In this document: positions 1-8,685 of the stretch, piece by piece
How the letters are laid out: each line of letters begins with the position of its first letter
Numbering within the stretch: position 1 is the stretch's first letter
The notes under the pieces: generated by a model
Databases searched by the model: none
Seen by the model: only the letters and a program-made list of their open reading frames with translations
Told to the model about the DNA's origin: nothing
NCBI GenBank assembly: GCA_035491895.1
Contig: DATJJY010000156.1
Location: forward strand, 8,973-72,972
Direction of reading: 5' to 3'
Origin: DASTHG01 sp035491895
GTDB taxonomy: Bacteria > Gemmatimonadota > Gemmatimonadetes > Gemmatimonadales > GWC2-71-9
DNA length: 64,000 bases
Made by a program: the position numbers and the translations under genes

Positions 1-173
1 TCGCCGAACGGTTCCGCGCGCTCCGGCCCAACGCGCGCGTGCTCTACGCCTCGGGGTACGCCGACGAGGCGTTGGACAGCCACGGCCTGCCCGCCGGTGG
101 CGTGCCGTATCTCCAGAAGCCGTTTGAGCCGGATGACCTGGTGCGACGCGTACGGGAGCTGCTGGAACCCTAG
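1..173 (+). CDS. Response regulator receiver domain, C-terminal end (partial)
   Basis: The last 56 codons of a CheY-like receiver domain enter from the left edge and stop at TAG 171-173. The visible part holds the beta4 segment VLYASGYAD, the usual 'ASGY' switch region with its Ser/Thr position, and the beta5 motif 'YLQKPF' with the conserved Lys-Pro pair that contacts the phosphoryl group. It ends directly after helix alpha5, so the receiver is the last domain. The 'SGYAD' and 'QKPF' style is typical of receiver domains at the C-terminus of hybrid histidine kinases or of stand-alone CheY-like proteins. The N-terminal side lies outside the window, so these two cannot be told apart. Confidence 0.85.
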   Translation, partial: AERFRALRPNARVLYASGYADEALDSHGLPAGGVPYLQKPFEPDDLVRRVRELLEP

Positions 174-235
174 TGGCTGGTGGCCTGTGGCCGGTGGCCA
201 GTGATGCTCATCGGGCTAGCGGTGCTCATTACTGG
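174..235. repeat. Convergent spacer with GTGGCC-type tandem repeats and a hairpin
   Basis: Directly after the TAG stop come about four degenerate copies of a GGTGGCC-like unit (174-200), then an inverted repeat: CCAGTGATG at 198-206 against CATTACTGG at 227-235, with one mismatch. The hairpin arm runs into the stop codon of the convergent gene (229-231). There is no T-run, so any terminator role for the hairpin is an inference. Confidence 0.5.
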
Positions 236-831
236 ACGCCCGGCCAGGTAACTGCTCGAATATCCCGCGACCGCTCACGCGCGAACTCCTGGGCCTCCCC
301 GAGCAGCCGCACGTAGTCGTCGCGCCACGCCGCGGGAATGTTTGCCCGGAAATAGGCCGCCGTCATCACTTCGGCGCCCGCGGCCAGGGCCTCGCTTGCC
401 CCAAACCCGACCGCCTCCACGTCGCACAGGAAGCACGTCGAGCTCCCCGTATCCATGGCGTTCACGACGCGACACTCGAAGTGCGCATAGCACTGGTCCA
501 GCACTGGAACGCCGCTCAGGCCCACGTGGTGCGGAATGTCGGCCAGCTTCTCCTTGTCGGTCCCATGGAAGAACCCCAGCTGGTGGATCAGCTCAAACTG
601 GTCGCGCTGCAGCAGGTGCAGCCCCAGCCGTCCACTGGCGAAGATCAGGTCGTGACTGGTGTTGAACTTGTGAATGAACATCGCCACGCGGGGGATCGTC
701 GGGACGATCGAAGCCCGGATGGCGCTGTCCAGGATCATCCCATTGCGCTTCCCACCGTGCTCGCAAGTGATGGCCACTACAGGAGAAGTGAGGTTTCGCA
801 GCAGCTGATACGTGTCGTCGGGGCTGACCAT
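229..831 (-). CDS. Flavin reductase-like (FMN-binding split barrel) protein
   Basis: A protein of 200 residues in the flavin reductase-like/FMN-binding split-barrel family. These proteins bind FMN and reduce it with NAD(P)H or use it on small molecules. The N-terminal third carries the family pattern: 'SPVVAITCEHGGKRNGM' resembles the 'VALVTTxxxGxxNGMTAS' strand-turn that grips the flavin phosphate, followed by 'HKFNTSHDLI' and 'LLQRDQFELIHQLG'. The frame stays open upstream to 1002, but that extension is Arg-rich and overlaps tilS. The ATG at 831 gives a normal family N-terminus. No electron-transfer partner is adjacent, and the substrate cannot be read from the sequence. It is convergent with the response regulator and divergent from tilS with a 22-base gap. 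Confidence 0.8.
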   Translation of the reverse strand: MVSPDDTYQLLRNLTSPVVAITCEHGGKRNGMILDSAIRASIVPTIPRVAMFIHKFNTSHDLIFASGRLGLHLLQRDQFELIHQLGFFHGTDKEKLADIPHHVGLSGVPVLDQCYAHFECRVVNAMDTGSSTCFLCDVEAVGFGASEALAAGAEVMTAAYFRANIPAAWRDDYVRLLGEAQEFARERSRDIRAVTWPGVQ

Positions 832-853
832 GGTATAGTAAAGGTAAGGAACG

Positions 854-2188
854 ATGCCCACCCTCGCCGAGCGCTTCCGCGTCCATCTCGACCGCCGCCG
901 CCTGTTGTCCGGGCCCCGGACGGCGCTCGTCGCGGTGTCGGGAGGCGCCGACTCTGTGGCCCTGCTCGATCTGCTGGTGGGCGTCGCCAAACAGCGCCGC
1001 ATCGAGCTCGTCGTCGCCCACCTGGACCACGGTATTCATGAAGGCAGCGCGGTCGTAGCCCGGCAGGTCCATGCGCTCGCCCGGCGCTACGATCTTCCCT
1101 GCGAGATCGGACGACTCGAGCTGGGCAGCGGCGCCAGCGAAACGGTGGCGCGGCGTGCCCGCTACGCCTGGCTCGATGCGACGCGCCAGCTCCTGGGCGC
1201 CGATTGGATTGTGACGGCGCACCACCAGGACGATCAGGTGGAAACAGTGTTGCTGCGGGTGCTCAGGGGCAGCGGACTGGCCGGACTCGCCGGCATCCCC
1301 AGTCATTCGCGGCGCGGCCTGATCCGGCCGTTGCTCGCCTTCACCCACCGTGAGCTGGTGGCGTACGCGCGTGAGCGGGGACTCGAGTTCCACGAAGACC
1401 CCGCCAATCAGGACCCCCGTCATCTGCGTTCCTGGCTGCGCCGTGACGTGCTTCCCGCCCTGGAGGGTCGCCTGGGCAACCAGCTGCGGGGTGACCTGCT
1501 GCGGGTCGGGAGGGCGGCGGCGGCCGATCGGATCGCCTGGGACGCCGTGCTCAACCGCTTGCCGGGTCTCGACCTGCACAGCGACGCGACGGGTTTTGAC
1601 GTTGCCCGGGCCACCCTCGGGGGGTATGATGACGCCTTGGCGGCGGCCGTGATCCGCGCCGCCGCCCGGCGCGCCGGCCTCGTGCTCGGCCCAACCCGCG
1701 CTCGAGCGGTGCTGGCGCTCGCCGCTGGGACATCGGGTCGTCGCCTGACGATCGGGTGCGGGTGGGAGGCGGTGGTGGCGTTCGACCGGCTGCGGCTCGA
1801 GCGGCCGGTTGCGCGGGAGGCGACGCCGGTGGTCGTGACGCGGGGCGCCAAGGGCGAGGCCCGCTTCGGCCGATTCGCGGTGCACTGGGCACCCGCGACG
1901 GCGCCGAAGCAGCTCTCCCGCACCGCGTGGCGGACGTGGATCCGCTCGGGCGAGTGGACGATGCGGGGGCCGCGACCGGGCGATGTGATCGCTCCATTGC
2001 GCGGCATAGGCCATCGCGAGCTGCGACGCGTGCTGATGGACGCGCGGGTCCCGCGCGGGGCGCGGCACGGGTACCCGGTGCTGGTGCGTGGTGAAACCAT
2101 TCTCTGGGTCCCCGGCATCTGTCGCAGTGCGGACGCGGTGCCGCGGCCGGGAACACGGGCGGTGAGGGTCGATGTTACCGAGCACTGA
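854..2188 (+). CDS. tilS: tRNA(Ile)-lysidine synthase TilS
   Basis: TilS ligates lysine to C34 of the CAU-anticodon tRNA-Ile in the cytoplasm using ATP, switching codon reading from AUG to AUA. The PP-loop ATP-binding motif SGGADS is at residues 29-34, followed by the N-type ATPase fold with 'AHHQDDQVETVLLR' (residues ~116-129), a TilS signature. The C-terminal part ('PGDVIAPLRG') matches the TilS C-terminal domain. The length of 444 residues is normal for the long form. The ATG at 854 is preceded by a purine-rich AGGTAAGGA (842-850) at close spacing. The 3' end overlaps hpt by 17 bases, an arrangement widespread in bacteria (tilS-hpt-ftsH), so the three genes are probably co-transcribed. Confidence 0.97.
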   Translation: MPTLAERFRVHLDRRRLLSGPRTALVAVSGGADSVALLDLLVGVAKQRRIELVVAHLDHGIHEGSAVVARQVHALARRYDLPCEIGRLELGSGASETVARRARYAWLDATRQLLGADWIVTAHHQDDQVETVLLRVLRGSGLAGLAGIPSHSRRGLIRPLLAFTHRELVAYARERGLEFHEDPANQDPRHLRSWLRRDVLPALEGRLGNQLRGDLLRVGRAAAADRIAWDAVLNRLPGLDLHSDATGFDVARATLGGYDDALAAAVIRAAARRAGLVLGPTRARAVLALAAGTSGRRLTIGCGWEAVVAFDRLRLERPVAREATPVVVTRGAKGEARFGRFAVHWAPATAPKQLSRTAWRTWIRSGEWTMRGPRPGDVIAPLRGIGHRELRRVLMDARVPRGARHGYPVLVRGETILWVPGICRSADAVPRPGTRAVRVDVTEH

Positions 2189-2726
2189 GACCGAACGGCA
2201 GCTCGGCGGTACCAAGCTGGCCCGCATCGTGTACGATGCGGCGGCGATCGCGGCACGCGTTGCCGAGCTGGGGCAGGCGATCACCACCGCGTACCCCGAC
2301 GGCGAGCTGCTCGTGCTGGGGCTCTTGAAGGGCAGCTTCATTTTCCTGAGCGACCTGGTGCGCCGCATCGACCGGCCGCTGCAGGTGGATTTCCTGGTGG
2401 CGGCGAGCTACGGCGCCAGGACGGTGTCGAGCGGGGACGTGCGCCTGTTGTACGATCCCGAGACGGTGCTCACTGGGCGGCACATTCTGCTCGTCGAGGA
2501 CATCGTCGACACCGGACGGACGCTGAATCGTCTTATCGAGCTGCTGCGGGAGCGGCGTCCCAGGAGTCTCGAGATGTGCGCGTTGCTGCACAAACATGTG
2601 GCCGAACACCTCGTGCTGGAGCCGAAATTCGTCGGATTCGATGCGCCACGGGCGTTTTTGGTGGGGTACGGACTCGACCATGCGGAGAACTTCCGGCACT
2701 TGCCTTATATTGCGAGTCTGACCTGA
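2172..2726 (+). CDS. hpt: Hypoxanthine phosphoribosyltransferase
   Basis: Hypoxanthine (and usually guanine) phosphoribosyltransferase, which salvages purine bases to IMP/GMP using PRPP. The PRPP-binding loop 'VEDIVDTGRT' spans residues 108-117, with the acidic pair E109-D110 and catalytic D113. 'LKGSFIFLSDLVR' (residues ~52-64) is the PPi-binding loop. 'KFVGFDAPRAFLVGYGLDHAENFRHLP' near the C-terminus is the base-binding and Mg-binding segment. The length of 184 residues is typical of the family. The ATG at 2172 lies inside tilS. A downstream start would remove only unconserved residues, so the exact N-terminus is uncertain. It ends one base before ftsH. Confidence 0.97.
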   Translation: MLPSTETERQLGGTKLARIVYDAAAIAARVAELGQAITTAYPDGELLVLGLLKGSFIFLSDLVRRIDRPLQVDFLVAASYGARTVSSGDVRLLYDPETVLTGRHILLVEDIVDTGRTLNRLIELLRERRPRSLEMCALLHKHVAEHLVLEPKFVGFDAPRAFLVGYGLDHAENFRHLPYIASLT

Positions 2727-2727
2727 C

Positions 2728-4703
<1,976 letters not shown>

Positions 4704-4707
<4 letters not shown>

Positions 4708-5876
4708 GGGTCACGGCGCTCGCGACGCACGGCCCCCTTGCGGCGGCGGTGCGCGCGGCGCTCACGGCGCGCGGCTGGGATCCCGAGCGATCCCGCTTCG
4801 CCGCGGCCGGTCTCAGCCAGCTCACATTGTTGCTCGAAGACATCGACGAATCGGTGCGTGAAGCGCTGGTGCGCTGGTCGGCACGCGCGGGCATCGACGT
4901 GCTCACCGGAGAGGGATGGGCGCTCGTCGCAGGAGTTGCGAGCCGGCTCGCGGTGCTGGCGCGGCCCGATCGCGCTCCGCCCGAGCTGCATTCCATCGTC
5001 CCCGATCTGGCGCAATGGTTCGCCGCCTCCGCCGACCCGCCGCGCCGCTGGGCGATCGGCGGCGGCGAGATCCCGCTCGACGAGCCGGTGCTCGTCGGCA
5101 TCCTCAACATCACCCCCGACAGTTTCTCGGATGGGGGAAGGTTTGCCCGACTTGACGCTGCGCTCGCTCAGGCTGAAAAGCTGAAAGCTGATGGCTGTCA
5201 GCTCGTGGACGTCGGGGGCGAATCGACGCGTCCCGGAGCGGCGCCGGTGACGATCGAGGAGGAGATCGCCCGTGTCGTGCCGGCGATCGAAGCCCTGAAG
5301 GCCCGCGGGCTCGGTCCCGTTTCGGTCGATACGCGAAAGAGCAGGGTTGCGCGCGCCGCGCTCGATGCCGGCGCCGCGGTCGTGAACGACGTGTCCGGGC
5401 TCTCGTTCGACGCCGAGCTCGGTGCGACAGTTGCCGCGGCGGGCGCAGGGCTCATCTTGATGCACATGCGGGGGACGCCCGACACGATGGACTCGCTCGC
5501 CTGTTATGACCACGTTGCGGTGGACGTGGCCCGCGAGCTGCGCGAGGCGGCGACGCGTGCGGAGGACGCGGGCGTGGCGGCCGAGCGGATCGTCCTCGAT
5601 CCCGGCTTCGGGTTCGCCAAGAACCCGGCGCAGAATTTCCGCCTGCTCGACGAGCTGGCCACGATAACGGCACTCGGGCTTCCTGTGCTCGTCGGGCCCT
5701 CGCGCAAACGGTTTCTCGGCGCCGCGACGGGCCGCGCGGTGGAGGACCGGGACTGCGCCACGGCGGTGGCCTGCGCGCTCGCCTGGGAGCGCGGCGCGCG
5801 GCTGTTCCGCGTCCACGACGCCGGTCTCGCCCGAGAGGCCCTCGCCGTCGTCCGTGCACTCGAGGCGGATCCATGA
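4704..5876 (+). CDS. folP: Dihydropteroate synthase with N-terminal extension
   Basis: Dihydropteroate synthase condenses p-aminobenzoate with 6-hydroxymethyl-dihydropterin diphosphate in folate synthesis, and is the sulfonamide target. The TIM-barrel hallmarks are 'GILNITPDSFSDGG' (residues 132-145), 'DVGGESTRPGA', 'VSVDTRKS', 'VNDVSG', 'LMHMRGTP', 'DPGFGFAKN' and the C-terminal 'GPSRKRF'. The protein is 390 residues, against about 270-285 for a bare enzyme. Residues 1-125 are an extra domain without a recognised catalytic motif, also absent from the Escherichia coli enzyme. The GTG start overlaps the ftsH stop (GTGA). An internal start that would drop the extension is not obvious, and the whole extension has coding character. 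It overlaps cdaA by 4 bases. Confidence 0.95.
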
Positions 5877-6670
5877 ACCTGGACGCCTATCGCTTCCTCA
5901 TTCCCAAGCCGTGGCCGGACGCCGTCGAGATCCTGCTCGTCGCGTTCGTGATCTACCGCTTTCTGTTGTTCCTCGTCGGGACGCGCGCGATCCAGATCGT
6001 CGTCGGTCTCGTGATCCTGTCGCTGGCGTACTTCGCCGCGGTGCTCGCGAAGTTCACGATGGTGAGCTACCTGCTCGGCGTCGTCTTCACCTTCGCGCCG
6101 TTCGCGGCCGTCGTGATGTTCCAGCCCGAGCTGCGCAACGCACTGGCCCGGCTGGGTCAGTCGCGGCTGATGCGCGCGTTTTCGCGCGGCAATCGCCAGT
6201 CGGTGGCGGAGGAAGTGTCCGAGGCGCTCGACCGGCTGGCCCGGGCCGGCACCGGGGCGATCATCGCTGTCGAGCGCGATCTCGCGCTCGATGAATACCT
6301 CCCCTCGGGCGTGCCGATGGAAGCGAAGGTGTCGGCGGCGCTGCTCACCACCATCTTCACCCCCTACTCCCCGCTGCACGACGGCGCCGTCGTGGTGCGC
6401 GGCGACCGGATCGTCGGAGCGGGCGTCGTGCTGCCGCTCACGCAGTACCGCGTGACGGACAAGTCGCTCGGCACCCGCCATCGAGCGGCGCTCGGGCTGT
6501 CCGAGGAGACCGACGCTACGATTCTGGTCGTTTCGGAGGAAACCTCGACCATCTCGGTCGCCAGCTCCGGACGGCTGTACCGGCCGCTCTCCGCCGAGCA
6601 GGTGAAAGACGTGCTTTCCGGCGCCACCAGGCTCGAAAGTCTGGTCGGGACAGGGGCTTCCCAGCCGTAA
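5873..6670 (+). CDS. cdaA: Diadenylate cyclase CdaA (c-di-AMP synthase)
   Basis: Membrane-bound diadenylate cyclase making the second messenger c-di-AMP from two ATP. c-di-AMP typically controls potassium and osmolyte transport and cell-wall homeostasis. Three transmembrane helices fill residues ~18-36, 40-60 and 66-84. They are followed by a DisA_N domain with both catalytic motifs, DGA at 170-172 and RHR at 202-204. The length of 265 residues is standard. In Firmicutes it usually precedes cdaR and glmM. Here it sits between folP (4-base ATGA overlap, as in several other phyla) and yggS, and no cdaR is nearby. Transcription probably continues from ftsH-folP. Confidence 0.96.
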   Translation: MNLDAYRFLIPKPWPDAVEILLVAFVIYRFLLFLVGTRAIQIVVGLVILSLAYFAAVLAKFTMVSYLLGVVFTFAPFAAVVMFQPELRNALARLGQSRLMRAFSRGNRQSVAEEVSEALDRLARAGTGAIIAVERDLALDEYLPSGVPMEAKVSAALLTTIFTPYSPLHDGAVVVRGDRIVGAGVVLPLTQYRVTDKSLGTRHRAALGLSEETDATILVVSEETSTISVASSGRLYRPLSAEQVKDVLSGATRLESLVGTGASQP

Positions 6671-6684
6671 GCGGGCCGGGCAGA

Positions 6685-6713
6685 TTGTTTCGCCTCCGGC
6701 CAATCGGTAGTTT
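6685..6713 (+). promoter_or_regulatory. Promoter of yggS, leaderless geometry
   Basis: A -35 box TTGTTT (6685-6690), a 17-base spacer and a -10 box TAGTTT (6708-6713). Only 9 bases separate the -10 box from the ATG at 6723, so a start site about 7 bases downstream of -10 would put the mRNA 5' end about 3 bases before the codon. There is no Shine-Dalgarno sequence in those 9 bases. The same spacing recurs at 31117/31127 and 57028/57038. Confidence 0.6.
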
Positions 6714-6722
6714 CCCCGGTCT

Positions 6723-7415
6723 ATGAGTTTTGCCGGCCTGGCCGAGCGGCTCGCCCATATCCGGGCTGAGATCGCGCGGGCCCAGGCGGCCGGCGGGTGG
6801 ACGCACCCCGTCACGATCGTCGCCGTCACGAAGGGCTTCGGCCCGGAGGCGGTGCGGGCAGCGATCGCCTCCGGTCTCCCGGACGTCGGAGAGAACCGGG
6901 TGCAGGAGGCGCTGGACAAGATGGCCGCGGAGCCGGACCCGGGTGTGGTCTGGCATCTGATCGGACATCTGCAGCGGAACAAAGCCCGGCAGGTGCCCGG
7001 CCGATTCGCGCTGGTGCACTCGCTCGATTCGGTGGAGCTGGCGGAAGAGCTGGCAAAGCGGGCGGCCGTCCAGGGGACGCGCCAGCGGGTATTGGTACAG
7101 GTGAATGTGGCAGGGGAAATGCAGAAGAGCGGCTGTGCGCCCGCCGAGGTTCCCGCGCTGGTCAAGCGGGTGGCGGCGCTCGAGTCGCTGGCGCTCGAAG
7201 GACTGATGACGATGGCGCCGCTCACCGGCGACCTTGCTGTGCAGCGGGACACCTTCCGCGGCCTGCGCCGGTTGCGCGACGCCCTGCAGGAGGAGGGCAC
7301 ATGGCTACCGAACCTCTCGATGGGGATGTCCGACGACTTCGTTACGGCAGTCGAGGAGGGAGCAACGGTGATCCGCTTGGGTACCGCCCTCTTCGGTCCG
7401 AGGACGACGGGGTGA
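6723..7415 (+). CDS. yggS: YggS/PROSC-family PLP homeostasis protein
   Basis: A pyridoxal-phosphate-binding protein of the YggS/PLPBP family (alanine-racemase-like barrel), thought to hold and deliver PLP rather than catalyse a reaction. The PLP lysine is K37 in 'VAVTKGF'. 'DVGENRVQEA', 'WHLIGHLQRNK' and 'LQVNVAGE' are family hallmarks, and 'LSMGMSDDF' with 'VRLGTALFG' (here 'IRLGTALFG') closes the barrel. The length of 230 residues is typical. It appears to have its own promoter. The stop overlaps the following DivIVA-like gene, an arrangement also seen in Gram-positives where yggS (ylmE) sits near sepF and divIVA. Confidence 0.96.
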   Translation: MSFAGLAERLAHIRAEIARAQAAGGWTHPVTIVAVTKGFGPEAVRAAIASGLPDVGENRVQEALDKMAAEPDPGVVWHLIGHLQRNKARQVPGRFALVHSLDSVELAEELAKRAAVQGTRQRVLVQVNVAGEMQKSGCAPAEVPALVKRVAALESLALEGLMTMAPLTGDLAVQRDTFRGLRRLRDALQEEGTWLPNLSMGMSDDFVTAVEEGATVIRLGTALFGPRTTG

Positions 7416-7882
7416 GTGATCCCACCTTCCATCTGACACCGCTCGACGTCCGGCGACAGGAATTTCGACGCAGCCTGCGCGGCTATGAGCCCCTCGGGGT
7501 GGAAGACTTCCGCATGCGCGTCGCCGACGAGCTGGAGCGCGTGATGCGCGACAAGTCGGTGCTGGAGGAGCGCGTCGCGGCGCTCACCGAGCAGCTGCGG
7601 GTATTCCGCGAGCGCGAGACGGCGATGAACGAGGCGCTCGTCGCGGCGCAGCAGCTGCGCGAGGAGACGCGCGCGTCGGCGGAGCGCGAAGCGCAGGTGA
7701 TCGTGCGCGAAGCCGAAGCGGAAGGGCGGCGGCAGCTCGACGAGGCGGGGCGGGGCCAGGAGCGTGCGCAGGAAAAGATGATCGAGATCCAGCGCCAGTT
7801 CGCGGGCTACCTCGCCGGATTCCGGGCGTTGCTCGAGCGGCAGCTCGCGGAGCTGCGCTCGCTGGAGGGCGATACCGGGTGA
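7412..7882 (+). CDS. DivIVA-domain coiled-coil protein
   Basis: A DivIVA/GpsB-like protein of 156 residues. The N-terminal 'LTPLDVRRQEFRRSLRGYEPLGVEDFRMRVADEL' segment matches the DivIVA membrane-targeting and dimerisation domain ('LTPLDIxxKxFxxxxxGYDxxEVDxFLDxV'). Residues ~35-110 are a continuous coiled coil rich in Glu, Arg and Ala, and another helix follows to the end. DivIVA proteins bind negatively curved membrane and recruit growth or division proteins at poles and septa. The chosen GTG at 7412 overlaps the yggS stop (GTGA). The frame is open further upstream inside yggS, but that part is clearly non-native. The neighbourhood is consistent with a cell-division helper, but its partner is unknown. 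Confidence 0.85.
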   Translation: MSDPTFHLTPLDVRRQEFRRSLRGYEPLGVEDFRMRVADELERVMRDKSVLEERVAALTEQLRVFRERETAMNEALVAAQQLREETRASAEREAQVIVREAEAEGRRQLDEAGRGQERAQEKMIEIQRQFAGYLAGFRALLERQLAELRSLEGDTG

Positions 7883-8685
7883 CCGTCGCGGCGGCCGTGC
7901 AGGCGATCCGCGCCCGCACCGGTCTCACGCCGGAGGTCGCGATCATCCTGGGGACGGGGCTCGGCGCGCTCGCCGAGGCGATCCAGATCGAAGTGGCGAT
8001 TCCCTATGCCGAGATTCCCGGATTCCTGGTGCCGACGGTCGAGAGCCACGCCGGCCGCCTGCTATGCGGGACGCTGGAGCGCCGGCCGGTGGTCGCGATG
8101 CAGGGGCGCTTTCACCGCTATGAGGGCTACGACCTCGACGCGGTGACGTTTCCGGTGCGCGTGCTGCGGGCGCTCGGCGCAGAGACGCTCATCGTTTCCA
8201 ACGCGAGCGGCGGCATGCACCCGGAATGGGCCGCGGGAGACGTCGTGCTGCTGGCCGATCACCTGAACTTCATCGGCGACAACCCCCTGGTCGGTCCGCA
8301 CCGCTCCGCGGGTCCTCGCTTCCCGGACATGACCGCCGCCTATGACGCCGGTCTGCGCACGCTGGCCCGCGCCGTCGCCCTGGAGCAGGGCATCACCTTG
8401 CGTGAGGGGACGTATGTCGCGGTGGCCGGTCCCAACCTCGAGACGCGCGCCGAGTACCGGCTGCTGCGCGCCTGGGGCGCCGATCTCGTCGGCATGAGCA
8501 CCGCTCCGGAGGTCATCGTCGCCCGTCAGGAAGGAATGCGCGTGCTCGGACTTTCCATCATCACCGACCTCTGCCTTCCCGACGCCCTCGAGCCGGCGAC
8601 GGTGGAGCGGATCCTCGCAGTCGCCCGCGGCGCCGAGCCGCGGCTGGCCGCGCTGGTGCGCGGCGTCGTCCACCGCCTGAACTGA
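7879..8685 (+). CDS. Purine nucleoside phosphorylase (PNP-I, trimeric type)
   Basis: A 268-residue trimeric purine nucleoside phosphorylase that splits purine nucleosides with phosphate, giving the base and ribose-1-phosphate. This complements hpt (2172) in purine salvage. 'ILGTGLG' is the phosphate loop, 'GRFHRYEGYD' the phosphate/ribose-binding His segment, 'NASGGM' and 'AGPNLETRAEY' (with the purine-binding Glu) are signatures, and 'VGMSTAPEV' is the ribose-contact Met segment. At the position that usually reads Thr-Asn (N243 in human PNP, which selects 6-oxopurines), this protein has 'IITDLCLP', an Asp, which may change base preference. The GTG start overlaps the preceding gene by 4 bases. 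Confidence 0.93.
   Translation: MTVAAAVQAIRARTGLTPEVAIILGTGLGALAEAIQIEVAIPYAEIPGFLVPTVESHAGRLLCGTLERRPVVAMQGRFHRYEGYDLDAVTFPVRVLRALGAETLIVSNASGGMHPEWAAGDVVLLADHLNFIGDNPLVGPHRSAGPRFPDMTAAYDAGLRTLARAVALEQGITLREGTYVAVAGPNLETRAEYRLLRAWGADLVGMSTAPEVIVARQEGMRVLGLSIITDLCLPDALEPATVERILAVARGAEPRLAALVRGVVHRLN

Noticed and set aside
834..839. TATAGT as -10 box for tilS
   Set aside because: Sequence fits a -10 box but no -35-like hexamer is found 16-18 bases upstream, so it was not listed as a promoter.
7412..7882. SepF or a cell-division ATPase instead of a DivIVA-like protein
   Set aside because: The N-terminal 'LTPLDVRRQEF' and GYEPLGVEDF pattern with a long coiled coil matches DivIVA/GpsB and not SepF.
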